Position numbers and translations under genes: made by a program
Notes under the pieces: model-generated
Told to the model about the DNA's origin: nothing
Seen by the model: the letters and a program-made list of their open reading frames with translations, nothing else
Database searches by the model: none
NCBI GenBank assembly: GCA_022574775.1
Contig: JACZRI010000006.1
Coordinates: 1 to 42,544, forward strand
Reading direction: 5' to 3'
Source of the DNA: Patescibacteria group bacterium
GTDB taxonomy: Bacteria > Patescibacteriota > Minisyncoccia > Minisyncoccales > RBG-13-36-15
DNA length: 42,544 nt
Shown here: in pieces, positions 8,662-17,320 of the stretch
Numbering within the stretch: the stretch's first letter is position 1
Layout: each line of letters starts with the position of its first letter

Positions 8662-9204
8662 GTGGCAACAGGAAAAAAAGATAAAAAAGAAATTGATATT
8701 TTAAAACAGGAGTTTAAAGAATCGGAAAAACAAAAAGATGAGTATCTTGCGGGTTGGCAGCGTTCAAGAGCTGATTTTTTAAATTATAAAAAGGAAGAGG
8801 CAGAGAGAATTGGAGAAATTTTAAAATATGCAACCACTGACTTTATTTTTGAGATTTTGCCAATTTTAGCCAGCTTTGAAAAAGCTGAAAAAGAAATACG
8901 AAGTATGAAGACTTCGGTGAGCTCAGTCGAACCGTATGAAGAAACGAAGATCGAAGATTTAATGAAAGGCTTTTTACAAATCAAAACTCAACTCCAGAAT
9001 TTCTTAAAAAATCATGGGCTGGAAGAAATAAAAAGTTTAGGAGAGAAATTTGATCCAAATTTCCATGAAATAATAGAGGAAGTTGAAACAAAAAACAAAG
9101 AATCCGGCATAATCATTGAGGAAATCCAGAAGGGCTATAAAATCAAAAATAGATTATTAAGGCCTGCTAAGGTGAAAATCTCAAAACAAACCAAGCTTAA
9201 ATAA
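8662..9204 (+). CDS. grpE: GrpE nucleotide exchange factor
   Basis: Co-chaperone that exchanges ADP on DnaK. Seen: a Lys/Glu-rich long helix, then the GrpE pattern YLAGWQRSRADFLNYKKEEAER, DFIFEILPILASFEKA and the C-terminal beta domain FDPNFHEIIEEV with GYKIKNRLLRPAKVKIS. The frame is open upstream into hrcA, but the family match begins near the GTG at 8662, 14 bp after the hrcA stop, so that start is preferred (about 180 aa). Residues coded by 8905-8945 (MKTSVSSVEPYEE) interrupt the helix and come from a palindromic repeat, an in-frame insertion. Confidence 0.9.
   Translation: MATGKKDKKEIDILKQEFKESEKQKDEYLAGWQRSRADFLNYKKEEAERIGEILKYATTDFIFEILPILASFEKAEKEIRSMKTSVSSVEPYEETKIEDLMKGFLQIKTQLQNFLKNHGLEEIKSLGEKFDPNFHEIIEEVETKNKESGIIIEEIQKGYKIKNRLLRPAKVKISKQTKLK
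8912..8934. repeat. Palindromic repeat inside grpE
   Basis: Near-palindrome CGGTGAGCTCAGTCGAACCG, related to the CTGAGCTTGTCGAAG-type repeats at 18901-18973, 21780-21799 and 28542-28577. It keeps the grpE frame. Confidence 0.65.
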
Positions 9205-9214
9205 AAGGAGTTTA

Positions 9215-9298
9215 AAATAGTAGCTTGCATTTTGTAGTTTGTATTTTGGGCTTTAATTTCCAAAATTACAAGCTATCAGCTGTCGGCTACAAAATAAA
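9215..9298. repeat. Repeat-like leader between grpE and dnaK
   Basis: Inverted arms TAGCTTG (9223-9229) and CAAGCTA (9268-9274) enclose repetitive TTTGTA-rich text, followed by TCAGCTGTCGGCTAC. An AAAGGAGT at 9205-9212 is too far from the dnaK ATG to be its ribosome site. Probably a decayed repeat in the operon leader. Confidence 0.4.
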
Positions 9299-9301
9299 AA
9301 T

Positions 9302-11251
9302 ATGTCAAAAATATTAGGTATTGATCTCGGGACCACTTTTTCTGCCATGGCTGTGGTAGAAGCAGGGGAACCAAAAATAATTGAAAATAAAGAAGGGGCA
9401 AGGACCACTCCTTCGGTTGTCGCTTTGACCAAAAATGGGGAGAGACTGGTCGGGATTTTGGCTCGGCGGCAGCAAATCACAAATCCCCAAAATACTATTT
9501 ACTCCGTAAAAAGGCTGATGGGGAGAAAATTCTCAGATTCAGAAGTGCAAAAGGATAAAAAAATCTTACTCTATGAAATTAGAGCAAAATCAAATGGTGG
9601 AGTAGAAGTAAAAATGGGAGATAAATGGCATTCCCCTCCTGAAATTTCTGCTATGATATTGCAAAAAATAAAACAAGATGCCGAGCAAAAATTGGGAGAG
9701 AAAATTACTGATGCCATCATTACCTGTCCTGCTTATTTCGATGATTCTCAAAGAAAAGCAACAAAGGTTGCTGGCGAGATCGCTGGTTTGAATGTAAAAA
9801 TGGTCTTAAATGAACCTACGGCTGCAGCGCTGGCTTATGGTTTGACCAAAAAAGAAAATCAGAGAATTGTGGTTTATGATTTTGGCGGAGGAACTTTTGA
9901 TATTTCAGTCTTGGATATCCGGAAAGACCCAGATACAGTTGAAGTAATTGGAGTCGGAGGGAATACTCATCTTGGAGGAGAAGATTTTGACCAAAAAATA
10001 ATGGATTGGATAGTTGGGCAATTTAAAAAAGATCAAGGAATCGATCTTTCCAAAGATCAATTAGCTCTTCAAAGATTAAAAGAAACTGCAGAAAAAGCAA
10101 AAATTGAGCTTTCGTCTACTTTGGAAACAGAGATAAACCTCCCTTTTATCACCTCAGACAGCTCTGGCCCAAAACATCTTTATTACAAATTAAGCAGGGC
10201 AAAATTAGAAGATCTCGTAGGAGATTTTATCACAAAATCTATTGATCTTCTAAAACAGACTTTAAAAGAGGCGAAATTAGAGCCAAAGGATATTGACGAA
10301 ATAATTTTAGTGGGAGGACAGACAAGAATGCCAAAAATACAAGAGGAAATAAAAAATATTTTTGGCAAAGAGGCTCATAAAGGAATTAATCCAGATGAAG
10401 CAGTGGCAATTGGAGCTGCAATGCAAGCAGCAATTATGGGAGGGGAAGCAAAGGAAGTACTTTTATTGGATGCCACGCCTCTTTCTTTGGGAATTGAAAC
10501 TCTAGGCCAGGTAAGCACAGTTTTAATCCCGAAAAATATCACGATTCCAACCTCCAAAACCCAGATTTTTTCCACAGCTGCTGATAATCAACCCTCAGTT
10601 GAAATTCATGTTTTGCAAGGGGAAAGATCAATTGCAACCGGTAATAAGTCTTTAGGAAGATTTATTTTAGATGGGATCCCTCCTTCTCCCAGAGGAATTC
10701 CACAAATTGAAGTAACATTTGATATTGATGCGAATGGCATCCTAAACGTTACTGCAAAAGACAAGGCAACGGGAAAGGAACAGTCAATCCGGGTCGAGGA
10801 TTCAACTGACATCTCCAAAGAAGAAGTGGAAAGAATGAAAAAAGAAGCTGAACTTCACATGGAAGAAGATCGAAAAAAGCAAGAGTCTATTGAAGTAAAA
10901 AACATAGCTGACAACTTAATTTACACTACCGAAAAAACCTTAAGGGAAGCCGGAGACAAAGTTTCCCCTGACGCAAAAAAAGAGATTGAGGAAAAAATTG
11001 AATCCTTGAAGAAAATAAAAGACGGTGATAAAATAGATGAAATAAAGAGTAAAACTTCAGAGCTTTCCCAGATTATCCAAAAAATCGGAACTGAATTATA
11101 TCAAAAAACCAAAGAACAAAAATCTGCCCCCGAAGACCCGCGAAACGAGCAAAACAAAGAGAGCAAGACTAGCCAGGGACAGGAAGAAAAAGGACAAGAA
11201 GAAAAAGAGAAAAAATCAGACACAGAAGAAGGGGAATATAAAGAGAAATAA
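9302..11251 (+). CDS. dnaK: DnaK (Hsp70) chaperone
   Basis: ATP-dependent Hsp70. Seen: phosphate-1 motif [15 protein letters not shown] at the N-terminus, [11 protein letters not shown], the phosphate-2 motif [16 protein letters not shown], the adenosine motif [13 protein letters not shown], the linker region [14 protein letters not shown], the substrate domain and a charged lid. The C-terminal tail is rich in Lys/Glu/Gln and ends without the usual EEVD-like residues. 649 aa is normal. The start [10 protein letters not shown] is unambiguous. It works with GrpE upstream and DnaJ downstream. Confidence 0.97.
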   Translation: MSKILGIDLGTTFSAMAVVEAGEPKIIENKEGARTTPSVVALTKNGERLVGILARRQQITNPQNTIYSVKRLMGRKFSDSEVQKDKKILLYEIRAKSNGGVEVKMGDKWHSPPEISAMILQKIKQDAEQKLGEKITDAIITCPAYFDDSQRKATKVAGEIAGLNVKMVLNEPTAAALAYGLTKKENQRIVVYDFGGGTFDISVLDIRKDPDTVEVIGVGGNTHLGGEDFDQKIMDWIVGQFKKDQGIDLSKDQLALQRLKETAEKAKIELSSTLETEINLPFITSDSSGPKHLYYKLSRAKLEDLVGDFITKSIDLLKQTLKEAKLEPKDIDEIILVGGQTRMPKIQEEIKNIFGKEAHKGINPDEAVAIGAAMQAAIMGGEAKEVLLLDATPLSLGIETLGQVSTVLIPKNITIPTSKTQIFSTAADNQPSVEIHVLQGERSIATGNKSLGRFILDGIPPSPRGIPQIEVTFDIDANGILNVTAKDKATGKEQSIRVEDSTDISKEEVERMKKEAELHMEEDRKKQESIEVKNIADNLIYTTEKTLREAGDKVSPDAKKEIEEKIESLKKIKDGDKIDEIKSKTSELSQIIQKIGTELYQKTKEQKSAPEDPRNEQNKESKTSQGQEEKGQEEKEKKSDTEEGEYKEK

Positions 11252-11318
11252 AATCATTTTAGCATTTAAGCATTGTGAATCTAACTCTGTTTAAATACTA
11301 ATATGCTTAGATATTTAT

Positions 11319-12428
11319 ATGATGCAGAAAGATTATTATAAAATCTTAGGTGTTGCTCGAAATGCATCGCCAGAAGATATCAAAAAAGCTTTCCATAGAT
11401 TAGCTCATAAACATCATCCACACAAAGGAGGCAACGAAAAAAAATTCAAAGAAATCAATGAAGCATACCAGGTTCTCTCGAACAAAGAAAAAAGGGCGCA
11501 GTATGATCAGTTCGGCAGAGTATCTGAAGGCGGAGGATCGGATTTCGCTTCAGGTTTCGGAGGATACAGCTGGGGGAAAACCGGAGAAGGCTTCGACTTC
11601 ACTCAGTCTAAAGGTTTTGAATTTGATCTAGAAGACTTAGGAGAAATTTTTGAAGATTTCTTTGGTTTTGGAAAAACTGCAACAAGAAAAGATTTCAAAA
11701 CAGGAAAAGACATTGAAGTTGATTTGGAAATATCACTTCAAGACACCCTCAAAGGACAAGAAAAGGAAATCTCTTTGTATAAAATGGTTTTATGCTCCAG
11801 GTGCCAAGGAAAAGGAGCTGAACCCGGTACCACAATCAATGAATGCTTCTCTTGCAGAGGAATTGGTAATGTGAAACAAATCAAAAGAACACTACTTGGC
11901 TCCTTTACAATAGATACTGTCTGTCCTGAATGTAAAGGAGAGGGTCAAAAACCAGAAAAACCTTGCAATGTTTGTAAAGGAGAGGGAAGAGTTAGAGGAA
12001 CTGATAATATTAGAATTTTTGTCCCAGCTGGTGTTGATTCAAACCAAGTGATTAAAATTGAAGGGAAAGGAGAAGCTGGAAAAAAAGGAGGAAAACCAGG
12101 AGACCTGTATGCGAGGATTTTAATAAAGCCGCATCCAATTTTTAAAAGAAAGGGAGATGATTTATATGCTTCCTTGCCAATTTCCTTCCCGCAAGCTGCT
12201 TTGGGAGACGAGATTGAAACACCGACATTAGAAGGAATTAAAATCTTGCTAAAAGTTCCCTCCGGCACTGAGTCAGGAAAAATCTTAAGAATATCTGGAA
12301 AGGGCGTTCCGCGTTTTTCAGGCGCAGGAATAGGAAATTTGTATATTCAATTAATCGTCAAAACACCGAAAAAATTAACAAAAAAACAAAAAGAGTTGTT
12401 GGAAAAATTGAAAGAAGAAGAACTCTAA
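11319..12428 (+). CDS. dnaJ: DnaJ (Hsp40) co-chaperone with HPH in place of HPD
   Basis: Type I Hsp40. Seen: J-domain (residues 5-70), a G/F-rich linker, four zinc-finger repeats CSRCQGKG, CFSCRGIG, CPECKGEG and CNVCKGEG, then the C-terminal substrate domain. 369 aa is normal. The J-domain tripeptide that triggers DnaK ATP hydrolysis, HPD in the family, reads HPH at residues 33-35 (codons CAT CCA CAC); a single G-to-C change from GAC would explain it. Everything else looks intact. Two adjacent ATGs (11319, 11322) are possible starts. Last protein gene of the operon, followed by tRNA-Lys 8 bp later. Confidence 0.96.
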   Translation: MMQKDYYKILGVARNASPEDIKKAFHRLAHKHHPHKGGNEKKFKEINEAYQVLSNKEKRAQYDQFGRVSEGGGSDFASGFGGYSWGKTGEGFDFTQSKGFEFDLEDLGEIFEDFFGFGKTATRKDFKTGKDIEVDLEISLQDTLKGQEKEISLYKMVLCSRCQGKGAEPGTTINECFSCRGIGNVKQIKRTLLGSFTIDTVCPECKGEGQKPEKPCNVCKGEGRVRGTDNIRIFVPAGVDSNQVIKIEGKGEAGKKGGKPGDLYARILIKPHPIFKRKGDDLYASLPISFPQAALGDEIETPTLEGIKILLKVPSGTESGKILRISGKGVPRFSGAGIGNLYIQLIVKTPKKLTKKQKELLEKLKEEEL

Positions 12429-12436
12429 CTTCTTTA

Positions 12437-12509
12437 GCCCCCATAGCTCAATTGGTAGAGCAGTGGCCTTTTAAGCCATTGGTTCCCCGTTCGAGTCGGG
12501 GTGGGGGCA
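12437..12509 (+). tRNA. tRNA-Lys (anticodon TTT)
   Basis: A 73-nt cloverleaf: acceptor GCCCCCA paired with TGGGGGC, D-arm GCTC-AATTGGTA-GAGC, anticodon stem-loop TGGCC-TTTTAAG-CCATT (mostly paired) with TTT, T-arm CCCCG-TTCGAGT-CGGGG, discriminator A. CCA is not encoded. It follows dnaJ closely and may be processed from the same transcript. Confidence 0.95.
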
Positions 12510-12564
12510 CATTCGTTTCACTCAAAATAAAAGATAAAAAAATCAAAAATCAAAAACACAATTA

Positions 12565-12660
12565 AAAATTTTAAAATCCTCCTAAGGATTCCGTAGCCTT
12601 GCGAAAGAGGGAACCACATTTTTGCTTTGTCCTTCCGTAGCTTTAACGAAAAAGGGTAAA
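12565..12660. repeat. Two copies of a CCGTAGC..GCGAAAGAGG-type repeat
   Basis: Copies at about 12578-12612 (TCCGTAGCCTTGCGAAAGAGG) and 12630-12656 (CCTTCCGTAGCTTTAACGAA). Degenerate relatives occur at 13330-13375, 26309-26330, 28660-28690 and 35527-35560. I associate this family with Parcubacteria genomes; no gene is visible in the 12510-12720 gap. Confidence 0.5.
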
Positions 12661-12720
12661 AGAAAATTTTTAAAACTATTTTTAGAAAGGTAGAAAATAT
12701 ATACTTAATTAATATAAACT

Positions 12721-13260
12721 ATGAATTTGAAATACATTTTAATTGTCGTTATTCTGGCTGTTATTGTTGGCGGAGGGATTTTAGGTTATCAGTATCTGTT
12801 GGTTCCCAAAGAGGAGTCTAAGATGCCAGAAGTGAAACCGCCAGAAGCGCCACCAGAAGAGTCAAAAGAAATAATAGAAGTTAGAGTATATTTTGTAGAT
12901 AAGCAAATGATGATCGAAGGTAAAGTACCATATCCAGACATGGTTAAGCCACTTTCTCGAATCATTCCCAAAACGGAAGGTGTGGCTATGACTGCTATGA
13001 ATACATTATTAGAAGGACCGACCTTGGAGGAGCAAAATCAATATGTAACTTCTATCCCTGTCGGAGTCGAAGTAAAAAACTTGAGGATAGAAAAAGGAAT
13101 TGCTTATATTAATTTTAATGAAGCCTTAAATAAAGTCGCTGGTTCAGCTACGGTTTCCACTATAAGAACACAGATTGAGAAGACCTTAAAGCAATTTTCT
13201 ACGGTGGATAAAGTAGTTATATCTATAGAGGGCGAAACAGAAGCAATTTTGCAGCCATAG
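12721..13260 (+). CDS. Membrane-anchored GerMN-domain protein
   Basis: One N-terminal membrane span (about 4-24, LKYILIVVILAVIVGGGIL), a Pro/Glu linker (27-48), and a GerMN domain of about 110 residues: VRVYFVDKQ, AMNTLLEGPTLEE, VKNLRIEKGIAYINFNEAL, IRTQIEKTLKQF, VDKVVISIEGE. GerMN domains are extracytoplasmic modules found in spore-germination and many non-sporulating envelope proteins; the precise role here is unknown. Its anchor is strikingly similar to a 56-aa protein at 40381-40551. Confidence 0.8.
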   Translation: MNLKYILIVVILAVIVGGGILGYQYLLVPKEESKMPEVKPPEAPPEESKEIIEVRVYFVDKQMMIEGKVPYPDMVKPLSRIIPKTEGVAMTAMNTLLEGPTLEEQNQYVTSIPVGVEVKNLRIEKGIAYINFNEALNKVAGSATVSTIRTQIEKTLKQFSTVDKVVISIEGETEAILQP

Positions 13261-13527
13261 TTATAAAATAATTTCATTAAATGCTTTCTGTTTTTCGGTT
13301 TTTAGAATAATTTACCGTATACTACGCTACCTCCTGCGCTAAGGCTACGGAATGTCAAGAAAGCTTCGTAGCGCAAAGCCAAATAAGATAACTTACACTC
13401 AGCTATTTACCCGTCGGTGTTATAGACAAGTTTCTTTATTTTTTAGAATGTAGTATAATAAAAAATCGCAGAATGATATATAAAAAGGTCGATTATTCTT
13501 AATATAAAACATACTTACATAACATTT
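13261..13527. other. Intergenic stretch with repeat remnant and weak promoter
   Basis: Contains a decayed inverted element at 13330-13375 (GCGCTAAGGCTACGGAA facing TTCGTAGCGCAAAGCC) and a TATAAT at 13454-13459, a possible -10 box for the next gene with a leader of about 65 nt. No further gene is seen. Confidence 0.4.
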
Positions 13528-14091
13528 ATGGTATTTTCTCTTATTTCACGTCTGGTAAATGGAGTTAAGGGCGGTGTGACTGCCGGCCTCGAGGGTGTTA
13601 CTGATGTCGGAAGCACGGTTGTTGGCGTCGTAAAGGATGTAACGGTTACTACCCTCAAAGAAACGACTGAGTTTGTTACAGCTGGCATTGATGTCCCAGC
13701 TTCCATTGTGAAAGGCGCTATTTCTGGCGTTGCTGATATTGGAGGATCGGTCATAGGAGCCATAAAGGGTATTGTCAGCGGAACGATAGAGGGAGTTATG
13801 GAATCTGGAGGAAAGCAGGATGAAGCAGTGCGGGGCGCTGTCGCTCAGACAGTTTCCAGCGCCAAAGAATTGGGGTTGAATATTGGAGACACAGCAGTCG
13901 AGGCGGTGAAGGGCTCTGTTGATGCCGTGGAGAAAGTTGGAGGTGACACCGTAACAGCAACCAAAGAAGCAGTTTTGGCAGCTATTGATGCCGCGAAAGA
14001 AATTAGCACCGAGGCAACAGATGCAGTAGCAGAGGCACTCAATGCTGGCGTCGAAGGAGCAAGAGATATTATCAAGGCGGTAAAAAAGTAG
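13528..14091 (+). CDS. Alanine/valine-rich amphipathic helix protein
   Basis: 187 aa, very rich in Ala, Val, Gly, Thr and Lys, with repeating blocks such as GVVKDVT, GAISGVADIGGSVIGAIKG, AVEAVKGSVDAVEKVG and ATKEAVLAAIDAAKEIS, i.e. a long amphipathic helical rod in roughly 11-residue periods, like LEA/apolipoprotein-type proteins. No signal peptide is obvious. Its base composition is clearly more GC-rich than neighbours. The antisense frames are long but share its composition bias and are taken as shadows. A perfect terminator follows. Function not recognised; membrane-surface binding is a guess. Confidence 0.7.
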   Translation: MVFSLISRLVNGVKGGVTAGLEGVTDVGSTVVGVVKDVTVTTLKETTEFVTAGIDVPASIVKGAISGVADIGGSVIGAIKGIVSGTIEGVMESGGKQDEAVRGAVAQTVSSAKELGLNIGDTAVEAVKGSVDAVEKVGGDTVTATKEAVLAAIDAAKEISTEATDAVAEALNAGVEGARDIIKAVKK

Positions 14092-14134
14092 TTCTCCAGC
14101 GCCACCTCTAAAGAACAGTAAAAAGAATCTCATC

Positions 14135-14170
14135 AAACAGGAAGACCCAACTCTTCCTGTTTTTCTTTTT
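14135..14170 (+). terminator. Intrinsic terminator
   Basis: Inverted repeat AAACAGGAAGA-cccaac-TCTTCCTGTTT followed by TTCTTTTTT. Ends transcription of the amphipathic helix gene. Confidence 0.9.
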
Positions 14171-14182
14171 TGTATACAGGTT

Positions 14183-14190
14183 GATATAAT
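14183..14190 (+). promoter_or_regulatory. Extended -10 promoter of dinB (leaderless)
   Basis: TGATATAAT-type element: TG at 14182-14183 and TATAAT at 14185-14190, only 6 bp before the dinB ATG at 14197. Transcription would begin at the start codon. No good -35 is seen, as expected with an extended -10. Confidence 0.65.
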
Positions 14191-14196
14191 TAGAAT

Positions 14197-15258
14197 ATGG
14201 TTCAAAAGAAAAGAATCATTCTTCATATCGACATGGACTATTTCTTCGCACAAATCGAGGAAAGGGAAAACCCTCAATTTAAAGGAAGACCAGTAGTAGT
14301 AGGAGCTGACCCAAAAGAAGGCAGAGGGAGGGGAGTGGTATCCACGGCAAATTATGAAGCTCGAAAATATGGGGTTAATTCAGCTATGCCTATTTCTTTG
14401 GCCTGGCAAGCCTGCCCGAAAGCAATATTTTTACCTGTGAATATGGAGCTTTATAAAAAAGTTACAGAAAGAATTATGATTATCATTAAAAAATATTCAA
14501 AAATCTGGGAAGTGGTTTCTTTGGATGAAGCTTATTTAGATATAAGTTCTCTAAATGATTATAAAAATGTGGACGAGCTGGCTAAAAAATTAAAAAAAGA
14601 AATTTTTGAAAAAGAAAAAATTACTTCAACTATTGGTATTGGACCAAATAAACTGATTGCGAAAATGGCAACCAATAAAGCAAAGCCCAATGGTCTTTTG
14701 GTAATTAAACTAAATCAAGTCAAAAATTTTCTTGAACCTTTAGATGTTGAAGATTTACCAGGAATTGGTCCGAAAACAGGTGAGAGGTTAAAAAGTCTGA
14801 AAATACAAAAAATTAAAAATCTTAAAAAATTATCAAAGGAGAAACTCCAAAACCTTTTTGGTAAATGGGGAATCTCCATGTATGAAAAGGTAAGAGGTAT
14901 TGATGAAAACCCAGTTATCCCGGAAAAAATTATTAAATCAATCGGCAAAGAACACACTTTTGCAAGAGATACGAGAGATCCTGAGATTATCTTTGGAACC
15001 TTCGATACAATTATTAAGGGGGTTCATGAAGAACTCTTGGAAAACGGCTTTTCTTTCAAAATCATTACCGTTGTTTGCCGCTATCAAGGATTTGAAACTC
15101 ATACCAAATCAAAAACTTTAAAAGAAGCAACAGACAATTTGGAAATTTTAAAAAAAGAGGCGAAAAATTTGCTTTTACGCTTTCTTATTGAAAATCCCAA
15201 ATTAATCCGCTTAATTGGAACCAGAGTATCTTCTTTACAAAAAATAGCCCTGAACTAG
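14197..15258 (+). CDS. dinB: DNA polymerase IV (Y family)
   Basis: Error-prone translesion polymerase. Seen: catalytic acidic residues in LHIDMDYFFAQ (D12, D14, with steric-gate aromatic F17) and VSLDEAYLD (D110, E111), GIGPNKLIAKMATNKAKPNG, the helix-hairpin-helix VEDLPGIGPKTGERL, and a little-finger domain. 353 aa is normal; a C-terminal beta-clamp-binding peptide is not obvious. The start is fixed by the promoter 6 bp upstream. Its stop codon sits inside the loop of a hairpin. Confidence 0.95.
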   Translation: MVQKKRIILHIDMDYFFAQIEERENPQFKGRPVVVGADPKEGRGRGVVSTANYEARKYGVNSAMPISLAWQACPKAIFLPVNMELYKKVTERIMIIIKKYSKIWEVVSLDEAYLDISSLNDYKNVDELAKKLKKEIFEKEKITSTIGIGPNKLIAKMATNKAKPNGLLVIKLNQVKNFLEPLDVEDLPGIGPKTGERLKSLKIQKIKNLKKLSKEKLQNLFGKWGISMYEKVRGIDENPVIPEKIIKSIGKEHTFARDTRDPEIIFGTFDTIIKGVHEELLENGFSFKIITVVCRYQGFETHTKSKTLKEATDNLEILKKEAKNLLLRFLIENPKLIRLIGTRVSSLQKIALN

Positions 15259-15320
15259 AACGATTCAGGGCTACAGAGCACCATCTGATGCTCTGTACAC
15301 AGGGCACCAGATGGTGCTCT
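15245..15320. repeat. Three consecutive hairpins over the dinB stop
   Basis: First, TAGCCCTGAA-N9-TTCAGGGCTA (15245-15273), with the dinB TAG in its loop. Second, AGAGCACCATCTGATGCTCT (15276-15296). Third, AGGGCACCAGATGGTGCTCT (15301-15320), an inverted relative of the second. No long T-run follows, so this is more likely a repeat cluster than a classical terminator. Confidence 0.6.
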
Positions 15321-15374
15321 TGTGGAAAACTTTCTTTTCATTCACGGCTACAATAGTATAATAAAATATGATCT

Positions 15375-15632
15375 ATGGATAAGAAAATTTTAACCATATT
15401 TACCATTGTGGTTTTGGTTGTAGCGGCCGGAGCATATTTGCTTGGCAATCAAATTGGCTATGGAAAAGGAAAGCAAATCGGGTACGAGGAAGGAAAAGAA
15501 ATAGGAAGAGCAGCTGCTCAAATTGAGGCGGCGCAGGCTGTCACAAATCCCTTGGAAGAGTTGCCTTCGACCAATCCCTTTGAGGAAACAGTGAATCCAT
15601 TTGAGGATGCGTACCAGAATCCGTTTAAATAA
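15375..15632 (+). CDS. Small membrane protein with NPF motifs
   Basis: 85 aa: Lys-led N-terminus, one membrane span (about 5-24), a Gly/Lys/Glu helix (GYGKGKQIGYEEGKEIGRAA), and a tail carrying NPLEE, NPFEE, NPFED and NPFK. A TATAAT lies at 15357-15362. No function is recognised; the form (anchor, charged helix, repeated NPF) looks like the short exported proteins common in CPR genomes. Followed after 16 bp by the Cys-repeat protein. Confidence 0.65.
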   Translation: MDKKILTIFTIVVLVVAAGAYLLGNQIGYGKGKQIGYEEGKEIGRAAAQIEAAQAVTNPLEELPSTNPFEETVNPFEDAYQNPFK

Positions 15633-15648
15633 ACCTTTTAGAATTGAT

Positions 15649-17233
15649 ATGAAAAAATATTCCTTTATTTTTGCTGGAATTTTTATTGTTTTAGGAATTT
15701 TTGTTTTTGCTCTCATTTCGGCCCAGGAAGAATTAGCTGGGATAATTTATCCTATTCCTGAATTAGATAATTGCGAGAGTCAAACTGCATGTGAAGCTTA
15801 TTGTGAGTTGCCAGGAAATATGTCAGCTTGCCTTGATTTTGGAGAAGCTCATAATTTGATTTCTCAAGAGGAACTCGAGATCGCCAGAAGAATGCTTGCG
15901 GCAGGAGAAACTGCAGGACCTGGAGGTTGTCAAGGATTTACTCAATGCAACGCATATTGCAATGACATTTCGCATATTGAGGAATGTCTGGCTTTTGGTG
16001 AAAAGCACGATTTAATCCCGCCAGAAGAACTGGAAAAAGCGAAAAAAGTAGCAGCCGCTATTAAACAGGGGATTACACCACCAAATTGCAATAATAAAGC
16101 AGAATGCGAAATCTATTGCTCCCAGCCAGAACACATGGAAGAATGCATTATTTTCGCTGAAGCTGCAGGTTTAATTCCACCAGATGAACTTGAAGAGGTC
16201 AAAAAATATCTGGCGGCAATACAAAGAGGACTGGAGCCACTACCCTGTTGGAGGAAAAGCAGAATGTGAGATTTATTGCCAAGCCCCTGAGCATTTAGAA
16301 GAATGTCTAGTCTTTGCTGAAGCGACTGGTTTTATTACTCCTGAAGAAGCAACCATGATGAGAAAAACTGGAGGGAAAGGGCCAGGTGACTGCCAAGGAA
16401 AAGAAGAATGTGAACAATATTGTGACGATCCAGCCAACATAGAAGAGTGTATAAATTTTGCTGTTGAGGCTGGTTTTATGCCTCTCAAAGAGGCTGAACA
16501 GGCAAGAAAAATGCTTGAGGCAGGGATAACAGGTGGACCTGGAGGTTGTACAGAAATGGAAGCATGTGAAACCTATTGCAACGACTTGAGCCATATGGAA
16601 GAATGTATGAATTTTGCTGTGGAAGCTGGTTTTATGTCGCCAGAAGAAGCAGCACAGGCCAGGAAATTTACTGAGAGCGGCATTACTACAGGCCCTGGTG
16701 GTTGTCAGGGTGAACAAGAATGTCGTGCTTTCTGTGAAAATCCTAATAATCTTGAGGAATGTCTGGGGTTTTCTGAACAAATTGGACACATCTCTCCGGA
16801 TGAAGCCCAGACAATGTTTCAAATACAAACAGTTGGAGGTCCTGGTGGTTGTAAAGGAGAAGAGGAATGCATTGCATATTGCAATGATCCTGCTCATTTG
16901 GAAGAATGTATCAATTTTTCTCTTAAGGAAAATCTCATGTCGCCTGAGGAAGCTCAAAAGATATTAGAGGATCTAGCGCCTGAAGAGACAATACCTCCTC
17001 ATGAGGAATTTCCTGAAAAGTTTGAGCAGTTTATACCACCTGAGGGAATTGAGCAGTTTATACCACCCGAAGGATTTATAATACCACCTGAAGGATTTGA
17101 GCAATTCATACCGCCTGAAGAAATAATATCTCCTCCAGAAGAATTTGTTCCTCCTCCAGAGGAAGCCCCTCAATCACTTTTTTATCAGTTAAAAAGTTTT
17201 TTAGCTGGTCTTATTTCTGTTATTGGATTCTGA
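15649..17233 (+). pseudogene. Secreted Cys-repeat protein, split by a +1 frameshift
   Basis: Two frames join into one protein. The first (ATG 15649, MKKYSFIF) has a signal/anchor segment (about 4-24) and three repeats, then stops at 16269. The second frame continues with five more repeats, FIPPEG-type Pro/Glu repeats and a hydrophobic C-terminus ending 17233. Each repeat of about 50 aa follows C-x5-C-x3-C-x6-9-C-x2-F..., e.g. CQGKEECEQYCDDPANIEEC then INFAVEAGFM. The frame breaks at 16246-16250 (TGTTGG); dropping one T (16248 or 16249) restores Pro-Cys-Gly-Gly-Lys-Ala-Glu-Cys, exactly the repeat pattern. No slippery heptamer is seen. Either an assembly error or a real lesion; function unknown, surface-exposed. 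Confidence 0.8.
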
Positions 17234-17252
17234 AAGCATCTCTTTGATTAAA

Positions 17253-17290
17253 TAAAGTAGCCATTTTAAAGTAGCTACTTTATTGATTTT
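17253..17290 (+). terminator. Intrinsic terminator
   Basis: AAAGTAGC (17254-17261) pairs with GCTACTTT (17274-17281), followed by TATTGATTTT. Ends the Cys-repeat gene; the T-run is imperfect. Confidence 0.65.
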
Positions 17291-17320
17291 AAATTAAAAT
17301 CTTGCTATTGTAACTTTGTT

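Noticed and set aside
13546-14277. 243-codon frame antisense to the amphipathic helix protein
   Set aside because: Its Cys/Ser/Asn-rich translation is the mirror of the Ala/Val/Gly-rich plus-strand gene, which has a start, terminator and periodic sequence; the antisense frame also crosses the terminator and dinB start.
16184-16240. Separate gene starting at 16184
   Set aside because: Its first 20 residues are an out-of-frame reading of repeat 3; the rest continues the repeats of the upstream frame, so it is one frameshifted gene.
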